Assembly: GCA_041674565.1 (NCBI GenBank)
Contig: JBAYVQ010000054.1
Location: 1 to 6,431, forward strand
Reading direction: 5' to 3'
Origin: CALMFT01 sp041674565
GTDB lineage: Bacteria > Patescibacteriota > Gracilibacteria > Absconditabacterales > Absconditicoccaceae
Length of the DNA: 6,431 nt
The notes beneath the pieces are model-generated. The model saw only the letters and a program-made list of their open reading frames with translations. It did not search any database and was not told where the DNA came from. A program made the translations under genes and the position numbers. Below are positions 1 through 6,431 of the stretch, one piece after another (position 1 is the first letter of the stretch; each line of letters begins with the position of its first letter).

Positions 1-557
1 CCATTGAAGGGATACTCTGGAGATATCTGAGGATTGACCACTGCACATGCAGAGGGGATAATAATCTGACCATCCGTATTGAGAGGTTGATGGTGATCCG
101 TAATCACCATATCGATGCCTATCTTACTGGCATGTAACGCCTCTTGTACCGAAGTGATGCCATTATCCACGGTGATCACTAATTGTACTCCTTTTGCCTT
201 CATTTGGTCAAGGTGATAAGACTTGATACCATAGCCATCTTCGAGCCTATGTGGCAGTTGTACACTGATATCACTATACCTCACGAAAGTGCGGAAAAAA
301 TCATACAAGACATAACTACTGGTCACACCATCAGCATCGTAATCACCAAAAATCATGATCTTTTGGTTTGCACGGATAGCATGAAGGATCCTTGCGATAG
401 CCTTATCCATATCATTCAGATATCGCGGACTGTACCAAGCGTTTTTAAAATTGGGTTGCAAAAAATTGCTCTGAGATTCCTGCGTATGAAGACCCCTGAC
501 CTTGAGTAATCTAGTAACAATATCTTCTGAGTCGTTTTGGTAGCGTATATTGATCAT
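1..557 (-). CDS. recJ: Single-stranded-DNA-specific exonuclease RecJ, N-terminal part (runs off the left edge)
   Basis: RecJ degrades single-stranded DNA 5' to 3' in recombination and repair in the cytoplasm. The visible 185 residues carry the DHH-family signatures in order: motif I DYDADGVTSS (residues 72-81), the RLEDGYG stretch (104-110), VDNGIT with Asp131, the DHH triad (154-156), and VVNP (173-176). These aspartates and histidines bind the catalytic metals in the family. The start is the ATG at 557-555, followed by MINIRYQND. A GAAGG Shine-Dalgarno-like site lies 8 bases upstream. RecJ proteins usually exceed 500 residues, so most of the gene lies outside the window. No UGA codon occurs in this part. 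It follows the 435-residue TIR-like gene by 65 bp on the same strand. The family call is secure; a different DHH phosphoesterase is unlikely given the spacing of the motifs. Confidence 0.93.
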   Translation of the reverse strand, partial: MINIRYQNDSEDIVTRLLKVRGLHTQESQSNFLQPNFKNAWYSPRYLNDMDKAIARILHAIRANQKIMIFGDYDADGVTSSYVLYDFFRTFVRYSDISVQLPHRLEDGYGIKSYHLDQMKAKGVQLVITVDNGITSVQEALHASKIGIDMVITDHHQPLNTDGQIIIPSACAVVNPQISPEYPFN

Positions 558-565
558 AAGAAAAA

Positions 566-583
566 CCTTCGATAATCTGAAGG
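566..583 (-). promoter_or_regulatory. Hairpin that contains the recJ ribosome binding site
   Basis: On the minus strand CCTTC (583-579) pairs with GAAGG (570-566) around an 8-base loop. One G-T and one A-T pair can extend the stem outward to 585-564. The GAAGG arm is the only good Shine-Dalgarno-like sequence in the window and sits 8 bases before the recJ ATG. A run of five T (565-561) follows. It could mask the recJ ribosome binding site, or act as a weak terminator after the upstream gene. The stem is short, so either role is tentative. Confidence 0.4.
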
Positions 584-622
584 CTATAGGTAGTTATCTT
601 TAGAGTTTTATCCAGGCTAGAA

Positions 623-1930
623 TTACCTGCTGATCTTCAAATACCAACGACGTGGAGTATTAAATGCTTGTTCTTGAACTATTTTTATATTGTTACCCAT
701 ACTGCGCTTTGCACCAGCAATCAATTCTGGAGAAAAAGCATCATTTGAACCGTTTACATCTTCATTAAAAAATGTCCATGGTCCATCAAAATTTCAAGAT
801 AAGCTGATTTTCTCTACCAACTTATTGGCCAACGCTTCTGCCAATTTTGCTTGTATATCCAGCTTTTCAAAACGCAAATAGTGAGTCTTGGGGCGATCAC
901 TGCCTGGTTCCCGATACATTCCTGTATTTTCATCATATTTTGCGCTAATTCACAAAGCTGCAAATTTAGTGACACACAATCTCTGGGCTACTCCATCTAG
1001 TTCGTATCATATGGGTATCATATATCCATTGCTTGCGTATATGTTTACTTGATCAATGAGCCTTGACACCTCATCCACAATATGCTGGACACGAGTTTCG
1101 CGTAAGCGCTGGATTCACTCCTCTATAACTCATCCAGAAACCTTCAGAATGTGGGTTCTAGGTTTATCATTGTGTCTATCTTGACCGAAACCAGTATCAT
1201 AATTCACCTTCACATCACCAAATAAAAAACGTAACTGTCTTTCTAGCTCTTGTGGTCATCATAGGCTATCCAATCACTCATTGGCTTGTATGCCTATACC
1301 TCTATATGCCAGCTCTTCAAATCGTCACTTACGTACATATTCTTGAACTTTTGCGACAGCATTAGTAATTCTCGCATTAGCAACAGCGTCTCTTACTGTG
1401 TCTTGCTGTTTTTTTGCAGCTGCAGCTGCAGCAAGTCTACCTGGCAAGGTAGTGGGATCATTCTCCATTGTTGTGGCAATTTGTGCTGAGAGTCACCCTT
1501 TTGCTTGGATATCTCCAATAATATTCTCGAGCGCGCTGTAGATTCTTGTATTGGTAGTTCAGGATCAAGAAACCAAATCTGAGATAAGAACTCCCTCGAA
1601 TTTAGCAGATTGGTAGTTTCGAAATTTTGACACAGGCAGCTCATAGATGTATTTACCACTACCCTTGATGGTATTCAAGATCGAAGCCATAGCGCCGCCA
1701 TCTATGTAGCTAGAAATCAAATTAGTCTCACTGCAAATGACAAAAATATCAGCTTTGTTGATATTGTTCAAAAATCATTGATTACGATCGCCAGAAATAA
1801 TATCATCAAACAGATAGGGAGCGGCTCCAGCGGCTCTCAATGCAGAAATTATATTTTTTATGGTGTCAGCATGGTCAGAATGCCGATCGCGAACTACACA
1901 AACATTTTTGCCAGTAAGTATGCTATTCAT
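623..1930 (-). CDS. TIR-like domain protein with three C-terminal repeats (435 aa, code 25)
   Basis: Read with UGA = Gly this is one frame of 435 codons from ATG (1930-1928) to TAA (625-623), containing 13 UGA codons. Residues 8-102 look like a TIR fold: strand NVCVVRD, helix DTIKNIISALRAAG, strand PYLFDD, then NINKADIFVICSETN and LISSYIDGGA. Where TIR NADases have their catalytic Glu a Gly stands, so NADase activity is doubtful. A six-Ala run (167-172) and a charged helix form a linker. Residues 190-434 hold three related units, the first two ending in DKPRTHILKV and DRPKTHYLRF. I do not recognise this C-terminal half. The gene starts 20 bp after the TIR-repeat gene and probably shares its mRNA. 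No Shine-Dalgarno site precedes the ATG. The reading frame is certain; the TIR assignment rests on pattern alone. Confidence 0.82.
629..1363 (-). repeat. Three protein repeats of about 88 residues in the 435-aa protein
   Basis: The hallmark segments lie at residues 237-264, 326-354 and 412-434, spaced 89 and 86 residues apart. Units 1 and 2 share a pattern of YD..TG, a short gap, D(K/R)P(R/K)TH and an alternating hydrophobic strand. Unit 3 is more diverged, with NTPRRWYLKIS at its end. Each segment follows a predicted helical stretch. This suggests a repeated alpha/beta domain, perhaps for binding a ligand or partner. The repeat was found by eye and its borders are approximate. Confidence 0.6.
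1415..1432 (-). repeat. Three tandem copies of a 6-base unit coding for six alanines
   Basis: The plus strand reads tgcagc three times in a row, which on the coding strand gives Ala167-Ala172 of the 435-residue protein. It sits in the linker between the TIR-like module and the C-terminal repeats. Hexamer copies of this kind can vary in number without shifting the frame. Confidence 0.85.
1625..1909 (-). other. TIR-like module of the 435-aa protein (residues 8-102)
   Basis: KNVCVVRDRHSDHAD, ISALRAAGAAPYLFDD and INKADIFVICSETNLISS follow the order expected of TIR strands A and B, helix B and strand C. SSYIDGGAM replaces the S-x-W-C-x-x-E pattern, so the catalytic Glu is missing. Confidence 0.55.
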
Positions 1931-1950
1931 TGGTATGTAAAAGTAAGTTT

Positions 1951-3699
1951 TTAAATATAAAGGAAATCAAGTTCTATACCGTTGAGTCTCCTGAGGGAAG
2001 ATAGGTGTGCAGACAAACTCTCGGCTAGCTCTTTGTTGTCATGACTTACGGCAATCAGTATGCGTTTTGGCATAGACGCAGGATCAGGGAACTGTTTCTT
2101 AAGAATGGTAACAACATTAGATAATATCTCATCTTTGCGTCAGCTTTTTATTGGATCTCTAAAGTTAATAGTACCGTATTTTTTCGCCTTATCAGATTGA
2201 GGTATTTCAGAAACAAGTATATTATAAGCTATCTTATCATCCTTCACGTCTTCGTAATAATCACACAATGCATCAAATTGAGACGTGGCTATAGTATGAG
2301 CATCAAGCATAAATAGTAAAAGATTACTACTACTTACTTTTGTTGTCATCTCGGTAGCAAACTGCAGTAAAGCATTCTTTGCTCAAAGACTACTTTGAGA
2401 TTTGATAGTCTGAATATGTTCCGTTTGCACGATTCTAATGGGAGTAGTAGAAGCGGTATCAGAAGAGTTTCCCACTAACCCAGCAGCCTGCAAATGACTT
2501 ATAAATTTATCCATCCTAGCAATCTGACTAACAGGATATAATGGAAAACACTGTAGTTGCTTCGTTCACTGTGATCTCACAAAATCCTCTACATTGCGAG
2601 CTATGTCCGTAGCACAGCCCACCAAAGCGCTCTCTGCGTTGGGTGCAGTCTCTATAGTCAATCTAGCTGCTGGATTGTCTTTGTTAAAACCACTTGGCAA
2701 TGCCCTGTATGCATTGACCCAAGAGTCTGGCGCACAGGTACCCAGATACACTGGGATAATAATAAATGGCTTGTTAGCTACTTTTTTTTGCTCAGCAACG
2801 TGTTTGAGATACATCTCCACCAACCTGTATCGCCTTGTGCCCAGTAAATCTGCATGCATACCAAGCAGTATGATATCACTATTTTCAATATTCTCGATGA
2901 TACCAGCAGTATCGGGATGATCCTGCAGGGCTTGCTTTGTGTATTGTAACATATTTCCACCTGGATTTGCAGCATATAAGTGAGCGATATGTTTGTCAAT
3001 ATCTAGAGATACTGGGTCTTTATCATCAAGCACCTTTTGTTGCGTGGTATTGGTCAGTAATTGAAAACCAGAGCGATAGTATTTATTGTCTACTACTCCT
3101 GACGCCAAAAGATGCGCGGTAACTTTGGCAAACATATTATGGTTTGCCGGAGAGCAAACGACAGATAAAGATACTGAGTTATTTGCGAATTGTTTATCAT
3201 ATACTGCCCTAATGCCGCTTGCCACCTCAGCAAGACCAACGTTTTCATAAGATCCATCGCTGATACTTCTTAATCTTGGCAAGCACTGTAATCTTGCCAA
3301 ATAGGAACGCTCCGCTGGTTTTGCGGTCGTAACCCATATAGGCATCAAAGCAAATGGCTTATTTTCCAATCTTCTTTGTTTTGCGGTAAGTTCGAGATAG
3401 TCAGTAATGAGTTGATACGCTTGACCCTCATCACCTCATCACAACGCCACCACATCAGTGAGTACCAGGACCACATCACTTTTATCAATATTTTCCAGCA
3501 TGCCTTGTACTTCCTTTTGAAATAGACTCAGCACACTGAGTTTTGCCTTTAAAGCAGCTTTTTGTGCTTTTATCGGACCCAATTCTGGATCGGCAATAGC
3601 GATGCTCAATTGAGTAGTGATAGTAGGATTGGATTGGGTGACATCTCATTGCTGGGCAAAAAAATCAGATAATCTATCAGCGGGAGTATTTCAAGCCAT
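1951..3699 (-). CDS. Tandem TIR-like module protein (582 aa, code 25)
   Basis: One frame of 583 codons from ATG (3699-3697) to TAA (1953-1951) with seven UGA codons, two of them adjacent in a GGG triplet (residues 87-89). It contains three divergent copies of a TIR-like module and the first third of a fourth. Modules A and B align well: ENIDKSDVVLV with ENIENSDIILL, then NKPFALMPIWV with NKPFIIIPVYL, then LQCLPR with YRALPS. This matches the later part of bacterial TIR_2-type domains, where an IIPV-like strand is followed by an LP motif and a GIR-like helix. No signal peptide or membrane segment is seen from this start. An in-frame ATG at 3741-3739 would add 14 mostly hydrophobic residues that could supply the missing first strand of module A. 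Neither start has a Shine-Dalgarno site. Function unknown; it probably works with the adjacent TIR-like protein downstream. Confidence 0.82.
1954..2067 (-). other. Truncated TIR-like module D (residues 545-582)
   Basis: The last 38 residues, with RILIAVSHDNKELAESL followed by AHLSSLRRLNGIELDF, match the opening of bacterial TIR domains (an ISYSHKD-like strand, a long helix and a second strand). The gene then stops, so only about a third of a module is encoded. Confidence 0.55.
2089..2562 (-). other. TIR-like module C (residues 380-537)
   Basis: It starts with QLQCFPLYPVSQIARMDKF and FISHLQAAGLV, parallel to the opening of module B. It continues with SSSNLLLFMLDAHTIATSQF, which lines up with the SDIILLGMHADLLG stretch of B. 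Cys479 stands at the position of Glu295. The IIPV-like strand is reduced to YNILVSEI. It is the most diverged of the complete modules. Confidence 0.5.
2575..3174 (-). other. TIR-like module B (residues 176-375), keeps the TIR glutamate
   Basis: First strand and helix: SLSVVCSPANHNMF and VTAHLLASGVV. Later elements: ENIENSDIILLGM, DLLGTRRYRLVEM, NKPFIIIPVYLG and DSWVNAYRALP. The segment ending in VEM lines up with the family pattern S-x-Y-C-x-x-x-E-M, which puts Glu295 at the catalytic position. It is the only module here that keeps it. Confidence 0.6.
3196..3504 (-). other. TIR-like module A (residues 66-168, core part)
   Basis: It runs from MLENIDKSDVVLVLT through NKPFALMPIW and LQCLPR to GIRAVYDKQ. 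In the alignment with module B, the residue matching Glu295 is Thr99, so the usual catalytic glutamate is absent. The N-terminal strand and helix of the module would fall in residues 1-60 and are poorly conserved. Confidence 0.6.
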
Positions 3700-3773
3700 G
3701 AAATAAACAGTATATGTAAATAATATAAAAATATCATGCATATTTATTGTCAGAATGCAACATTAAGTAACAC
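3700..3773 (-). other. AT-rich leader between the solute-binding-protein gene and the TIR-repeat gene
   Basis: This is the longest gap in the window and strongly AT-rich. CTGACA (3753-3748) and TTGCAT (3760-3755) resemble -35 boxes and TATATT (3727-3722) resembles a -10 box, but spacings are poor (20 or more bases). A promoter for the two TIR-like genes is likely here by position, without a clear consensus. Part of it (3741-3700) could instead be coding if the upstream ATG is used. Confidence 0.35.
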
Positions 3774-5156
3774 TTATCTTATCAATCAGGCTAAAAACAC
3801 CTCCAAGTCATAGTCTCCCTTCAAAAGCGCAACAAACTGCTCTAGCTGCTCATCCGTCTTCAACAAGATAGGATTGGTTTGCCACTTATTTTTGTACTGA
3901 CTCACATATCTTCGGTTGAGATCTGTCTCTTGCGTAGTCAAGACAGCATTGAAAGCACTAAATAAAGTAGGTCGCAGGTAGTGGTTGCCATTTGTAGCTT
4001 GAGCTATATATTCTTGAAAAAAGACTCATGCTAAGCTTACCCCATCGGCATCTACTTTCACCAACTTATCATAATTTGCCTTATTGACAACCCGTCACCA
4101 CAGCTTTACAGGATATACATTGGAACTCACAGGAAAATTGTAGACCGTATAGTCTGTTTGGCCCATGTACTGGTTGATGATCTCTACATCGCTCAGGTAT
4201 CAAAAAGCAAAATTAGTCAGCTTATAATAAATAAAACACATTTTGGGATAAACATCGCACTTCTCGCTTCTTTCTTTCAGTTTCTCTAGTAATCTCTTAT
4301 ATTTCGCAAAATCCCAGATCTTAATCTCAAGAGTATCGCTACTGTATTGTTTGATAAGGTCTATAAGTTCTGTCCTATTGCTGGATTGGTATACTACGCT
4401 GGCCAGTATGTCCCTGTATCATTCGTACACCTCTTTTTTACCCTTCAGTAAACTCATATCAAGCGATGAAACACCGAATAAGATAGGTATCTGGAACTGG
4501 ATCCTCTTGAGGTCAATATCAGTAATGCTATTGTTTACGATGGTATCTCGGTCAATGGATTGCGGATTATCAATCAATGGAGTCTTCGCGTAGGTCACCA
4601 ATGGATCTATACCAAAAGGCACAAAGGTATAGTCTATATTCTTCAGGTAACTACTAAATACATAATGAAATAATGATGAGATATCCTGACTAAAGCCGAA
4701 ACTCCCAGCATACTGCCCCAGCGACTCCAAATGAGTCGTGTCGGTCAGCACAATATCCACTCAGGTAGCTCCTCCCGTAAACAGTTCTGCCACAAATTCA
4801 TCATATTTTTTGCTCCACGGATTAGTCACAATCTGCAACTTGATGGATTGTTGGGCCAATTTATTGATAATAGGTCTTCGTCAGGGTTCATTATACAACC
4901 AAATGGGCATAGCTACTTTGATAGATTTTGCTACGGTTGGCTTCACAAATCAGGTTTGGCTAAGCCCAGTGGTCACCACAGTGGTACCAGACGAAGCAGG
5001 AAGTACAATATCAGTCACTACATCTCAAGATTGACCGCCAGTAATGTCAGTTGCCACATCTTCAGGACCCAATAAACGCAATAACGAAAAAACCCACAAT
5101 GCGACACCGATCACAGGGATTCATAACACAAGCGTTAGTTTGAGCTTGGGGTTCAT
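3774..5156 (-). CDS. Membrane-anchored extracellular solute-binding protein (460 aa, code 25)
   Basis: One frame from ATG (5156-5154) to TAA (3776-3774) with ten UGA codons. It is likely the ligand-binding part of an ABC importer of the sugar or oligosaccharide type, held outside the membrane. Residues 5-29 form a hydrophobic signal anchor (KLTLVLGIPVIGVALWVF) whose Gly12 is a UGA codon. A Gly, Ser, Thr and Val-rich linker (31-75) follows. The binding domain begins at KSIKVAMPIWLYNE, continues with NKLAQQSIKLQIVTNPW, then VDIVLTDTTHLESL and YTFVPFGIDPLVTYAK, which fit the family 1 pattern (PDIV followed by a PYG-D-LLYYNK-like strand). No lipobox Cys is seen, so it is probably not a lipoprotein. 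No permease or ATPase gene is next to it. The start lies 50 bp after the preceding gene, without a Shine-Dalgarno site. The frame is certain, the family fairly so. Confidence 0.82.
5070..5144 (-). other. N-terminal signal anchor of the solute-binding protein
   Basis: About 25 hydrophobic residues (5-29) follow two lysines (Lys4, Lys6) and contain no lipobox or clear signal-peptidase I site of the AXA type. This supports an uncleaved anchor with the binding domain outside the cell. Confidence 0.6.
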
Positions 5157-5206
5157 GCTTTGAGTATACTGACAAACACAGGAAAAGTCAATAAACAAGT
5201 TGATCT

Positions 5207-5821
5207 TTATGCATTAAATCGATAAGGCATATCTGGCTTCTTGAAAGCCTCCAGGTAGAAATGATGAAAATAAGAAGAAACTATTGGCATAGCAATCTGT
5301 AGACAGACCGCATGCAGGATTATCGGATCAAAGTCTATTGGTCTGAGATCAAGAAAGTCACTTACGATAAGTACAATATTACCTTCTTGTGACTCTTTCC
5401 TAGCGTATTCGGCTATTCTACTTATACCAGATTCATATGTTTCCTTAGCGTACGCTGCTATCATTTGTTGCCGCTCAGTGCTTATGTTCTGATTATCCAT
5501 ATCTCTTAGCTCTATTATAACATCTCTAGCCATAGTATCAATAATCTGAAGGAGCAATGCCTCAAGTTCGCGTTTTTGGAAGGCGATACGCAAGTTGCAA
5601 TTGATATCTAGGAAAATAAGCAAACGAGCTGGTTTATGGATACGCTGGACGCTAATATATTTACCTGTTTTTTCATACAATTTAAGGTCCGCCTGACTTG
5701 CATCACTAACGGTCTTCATGGAAGCAAAATCCATCTCAGGATCAAACATGAAACCCTCTTGCACTTGGTCCAATAGCGTAATTAGTATCGTTGTGATATC
5801 TTCAAACAAGCTCCTATCCAT
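5207..5821 (-). CDS. Conserved-looking protein of unknown function, possible VWA-like fold (204 aa)
   Basis: Complete frame from ATG (5821-5819) to TAA (5209-5207); an in-frame TAA at 5830-5828 rules out a longer start. No UGA codon is used. I do not recognise the family with certainty. ARLLIFLDINCN (residues 66-76) followed by a long helix (84-99), and later NIVLIVSDFLDL (148-159), recall the first strand and the fourth strand of von Willebrand A or DUF58-type domains. The metal site DxSxS would be DINCN here, a D-x-N-x-N variant. No signal peptide or membrane segment is visible, so it is probably cytoplasmic. The gene lies 21 bp after pheS and 50 bp before the solute-binding-protein gene, likely within one transcription unit. 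It could be a different Rossmann-like fold. Confidence 0.75.
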   Translation of the reverse strand: MDRSLFEDITTILITLLDQVQEGFMFDPEMDFASMKTVSDASQADLKLYEKTGKYISVQRIHKPARLLIFLDINCNLRIAFQKRELEALLLQIIDTMARDVIIELRDMDNQNISTERQQMIAAYAKETYESGISRIAEYARKESQEGNIVLIVSDFLDLRPIDFDPIILHAVCLQIAMPIVSSYFHHFYLEAFKKPDMPYRFNA

Positions 5822-5842
5822 GAGATTTTACAGCAAATGTAT

Positions 5843-6431
5843 TTACACGAAACTTTGCACAAACTTCAAATCTCCATTGGTAAGTAATCTAATATCTTTG
5901 ATGCCATATTTGATAGCCACCATCCTCGTAAGACCAAACCCAAAGGCATAACCAGCGTACACGTCAGTATCTACCCCAGCACCTTTGAGTACATTGGGAT
6001 GGATCATACCGCAACCCAATACCTCAAGTCGACCTCTTTTTTTGCTCAACTCGAACAACTTAGGATCATGTCTACAATCTATATCTACCTCATAACTTGG
6101 CTCAGTAAAAGGGAAATAACCAGGTCTTAGTCTTATTTCGAGGTCAGCTTCAAATATCTCAGACAACAAAGCTTTGAGATCGTGCTTGAAATGAGGTAAA
6201 TGTAATCATTTTCTAATACATACACCCTCTACTTGCCAAAACGCCACATCGTGAGTAGCATCCATATTTTCTGCTCTATATACTCTACCAGGGACCACAA
6301 ATCTGCACTCTGGACCATATTTTTTGATGAGCTCTTGTTGCATATTGCTCGTATGTGTCCTCAACAAGAGTTGCTCCCCCGTAGTATCAAGTTGTTTGAG
6401 GTATAAGGTATCATGAATCTCCGTCGCAGGA
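5843..6431 (-). CDS. pheS: Phenylalanine--tRNA ligase alpha subunit, C-terminal part (runs off the right edge)
   Basis: PheS is the catalytic subunit that charges tRNA-Phe with phenylalanine, working in the cytoplasm as a heterotetramer with PheT. The visible 195 residues show HDTLYL, LLLRTHTSNMQ (motif 2 region), PGRVYRAENMDATHDVAFWQ, the FTEPSYEVDI segment, VLGCGMIHPNVL, and the motif 3 core YAFGFGLTRMVAIKYGI, ending GDLKFVQSFV at the TAA (5845-5843). One UGA codon (6208-6206) falls after Arg-Lys in VCIRKG, where relatives commonly read DKG or DKN. This is the best single support for UGA = Gly. The start lies beyond the window. No pheT gene is downstream, since a different gene follows after 21 bp, so the common pheST pairing is broken here. 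Confidence 0.95.

Noticed and set aside
183..509. Plus-strand open frame of 108 codons
   Set aside because: It lies opposite recJ, which carries clear DHH motifs, and its translation shows no recognisable features.
1393..1659. Minus-strand open frame of 88 codons
   Set aside because: It is in a different frame from the 435-aa protein that covers the same region and keeps its repeats in frame.
2594..2920. Plus-strand open frame of 108 codons
   Set aside because: It is antisense to TIR-like module B; the apparent hydrophobicity comes from the complementary codons.
623..3699. The two TIR-like genes as decayed pseudogenes with many stops
   Set aside because: All in-frame stops are UGA, with no internal TAA or TAG, and the frames run unbroken from ATG to TAA. 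Recoding explains this, as it does in pheS.
3722..3760. Sigma70-type promoter boxes upstream of the TIR-repeat gene
   Set aside because: The -35-like and -10-like hexamers do not combine with a 16-18 base spacer, and such boxes arise by chance in AT-rich DNA.
3762..3780. Small inverted repeat TAAGT-GTT-ACTTA at the stop of the solute-binding-protein gene
   Set aside because: Five A/T-rich pairs with a 3-base loop and no T-run are too weak for a terminator call.
4731..5075. Two overlapping plus-strand open frames within the solute-binding-protein gene
   Set aside because: They are antisense to a frame with clear family motifs and overlap each other in different frames.
623..6431. UGA read as tryptophan (code 4) instead of glycine
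   Set aside because: The pheS site expects Gly or Asn, UGA sits next to GGN codons in glycine runs, and TGG is already used for Trp at fitting sites.

Overview
The window reads as a piece of a Candidate Phyla Radiation genome that uses genetic code 25 (UGA = glycine), as known in Gracilibacteria (BD1-5) and Absconditabacteria (SR1). Under the standard code the minus strand looks like a field of broken ORFs. With UGA read as glycine, six long, codirectional minus-strand genes appear, and all five whose ends are visible stop at TAA. I count 31 in-frame UGA codons. One falls in the well-conserved pheS, at a site where relatives commonly carry Gly or Asn. TGG is used normally for Trp. No tRNA, rRNA, CRISPR array or insertion sequence was seen.

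Layout, in order of transcription (right to left): pheS (3' part, 6431-5843); a 204-residue protein with a possible degenerate von Willebrand A-like core (5821-5207); a membrane-anchored extracellular solute-binding protein (5156-3774); a 582-residue protein built from three TIR-like modules plus the start of a fourth (3699-1951); a 435-residue protein with one TIR-like module, a poly-Ala linker and three C-terminal repeats of about 88 residues (1930-623); and recJ (5' part, 557-1). Gaps are short (20 to 74 bp). The 74-bp AT-rich gap before the TIR-repeat gene and the 65-bp gap before recJ are the likeliest places for separate regulation.

pheS and recJ are ordinary housekeeping genes. The accessory content is between them. 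The two adjacent TIR-like genes are 20 bp apart, share the same degenerate module and probably work together. I do not recognise this architecture as a named system. Only one of the recognisable modules keeps a glutamate where TIR NADases have their catalytic one (Glu295 of the 582-residue protein), so the pair looks more like a scaffold or sensor array than a set of active NADases. Whether it acts in defence, signalling or host interaction cannot be told from the sequence. The solute-binding protein has no permease or ATPase beside it here.
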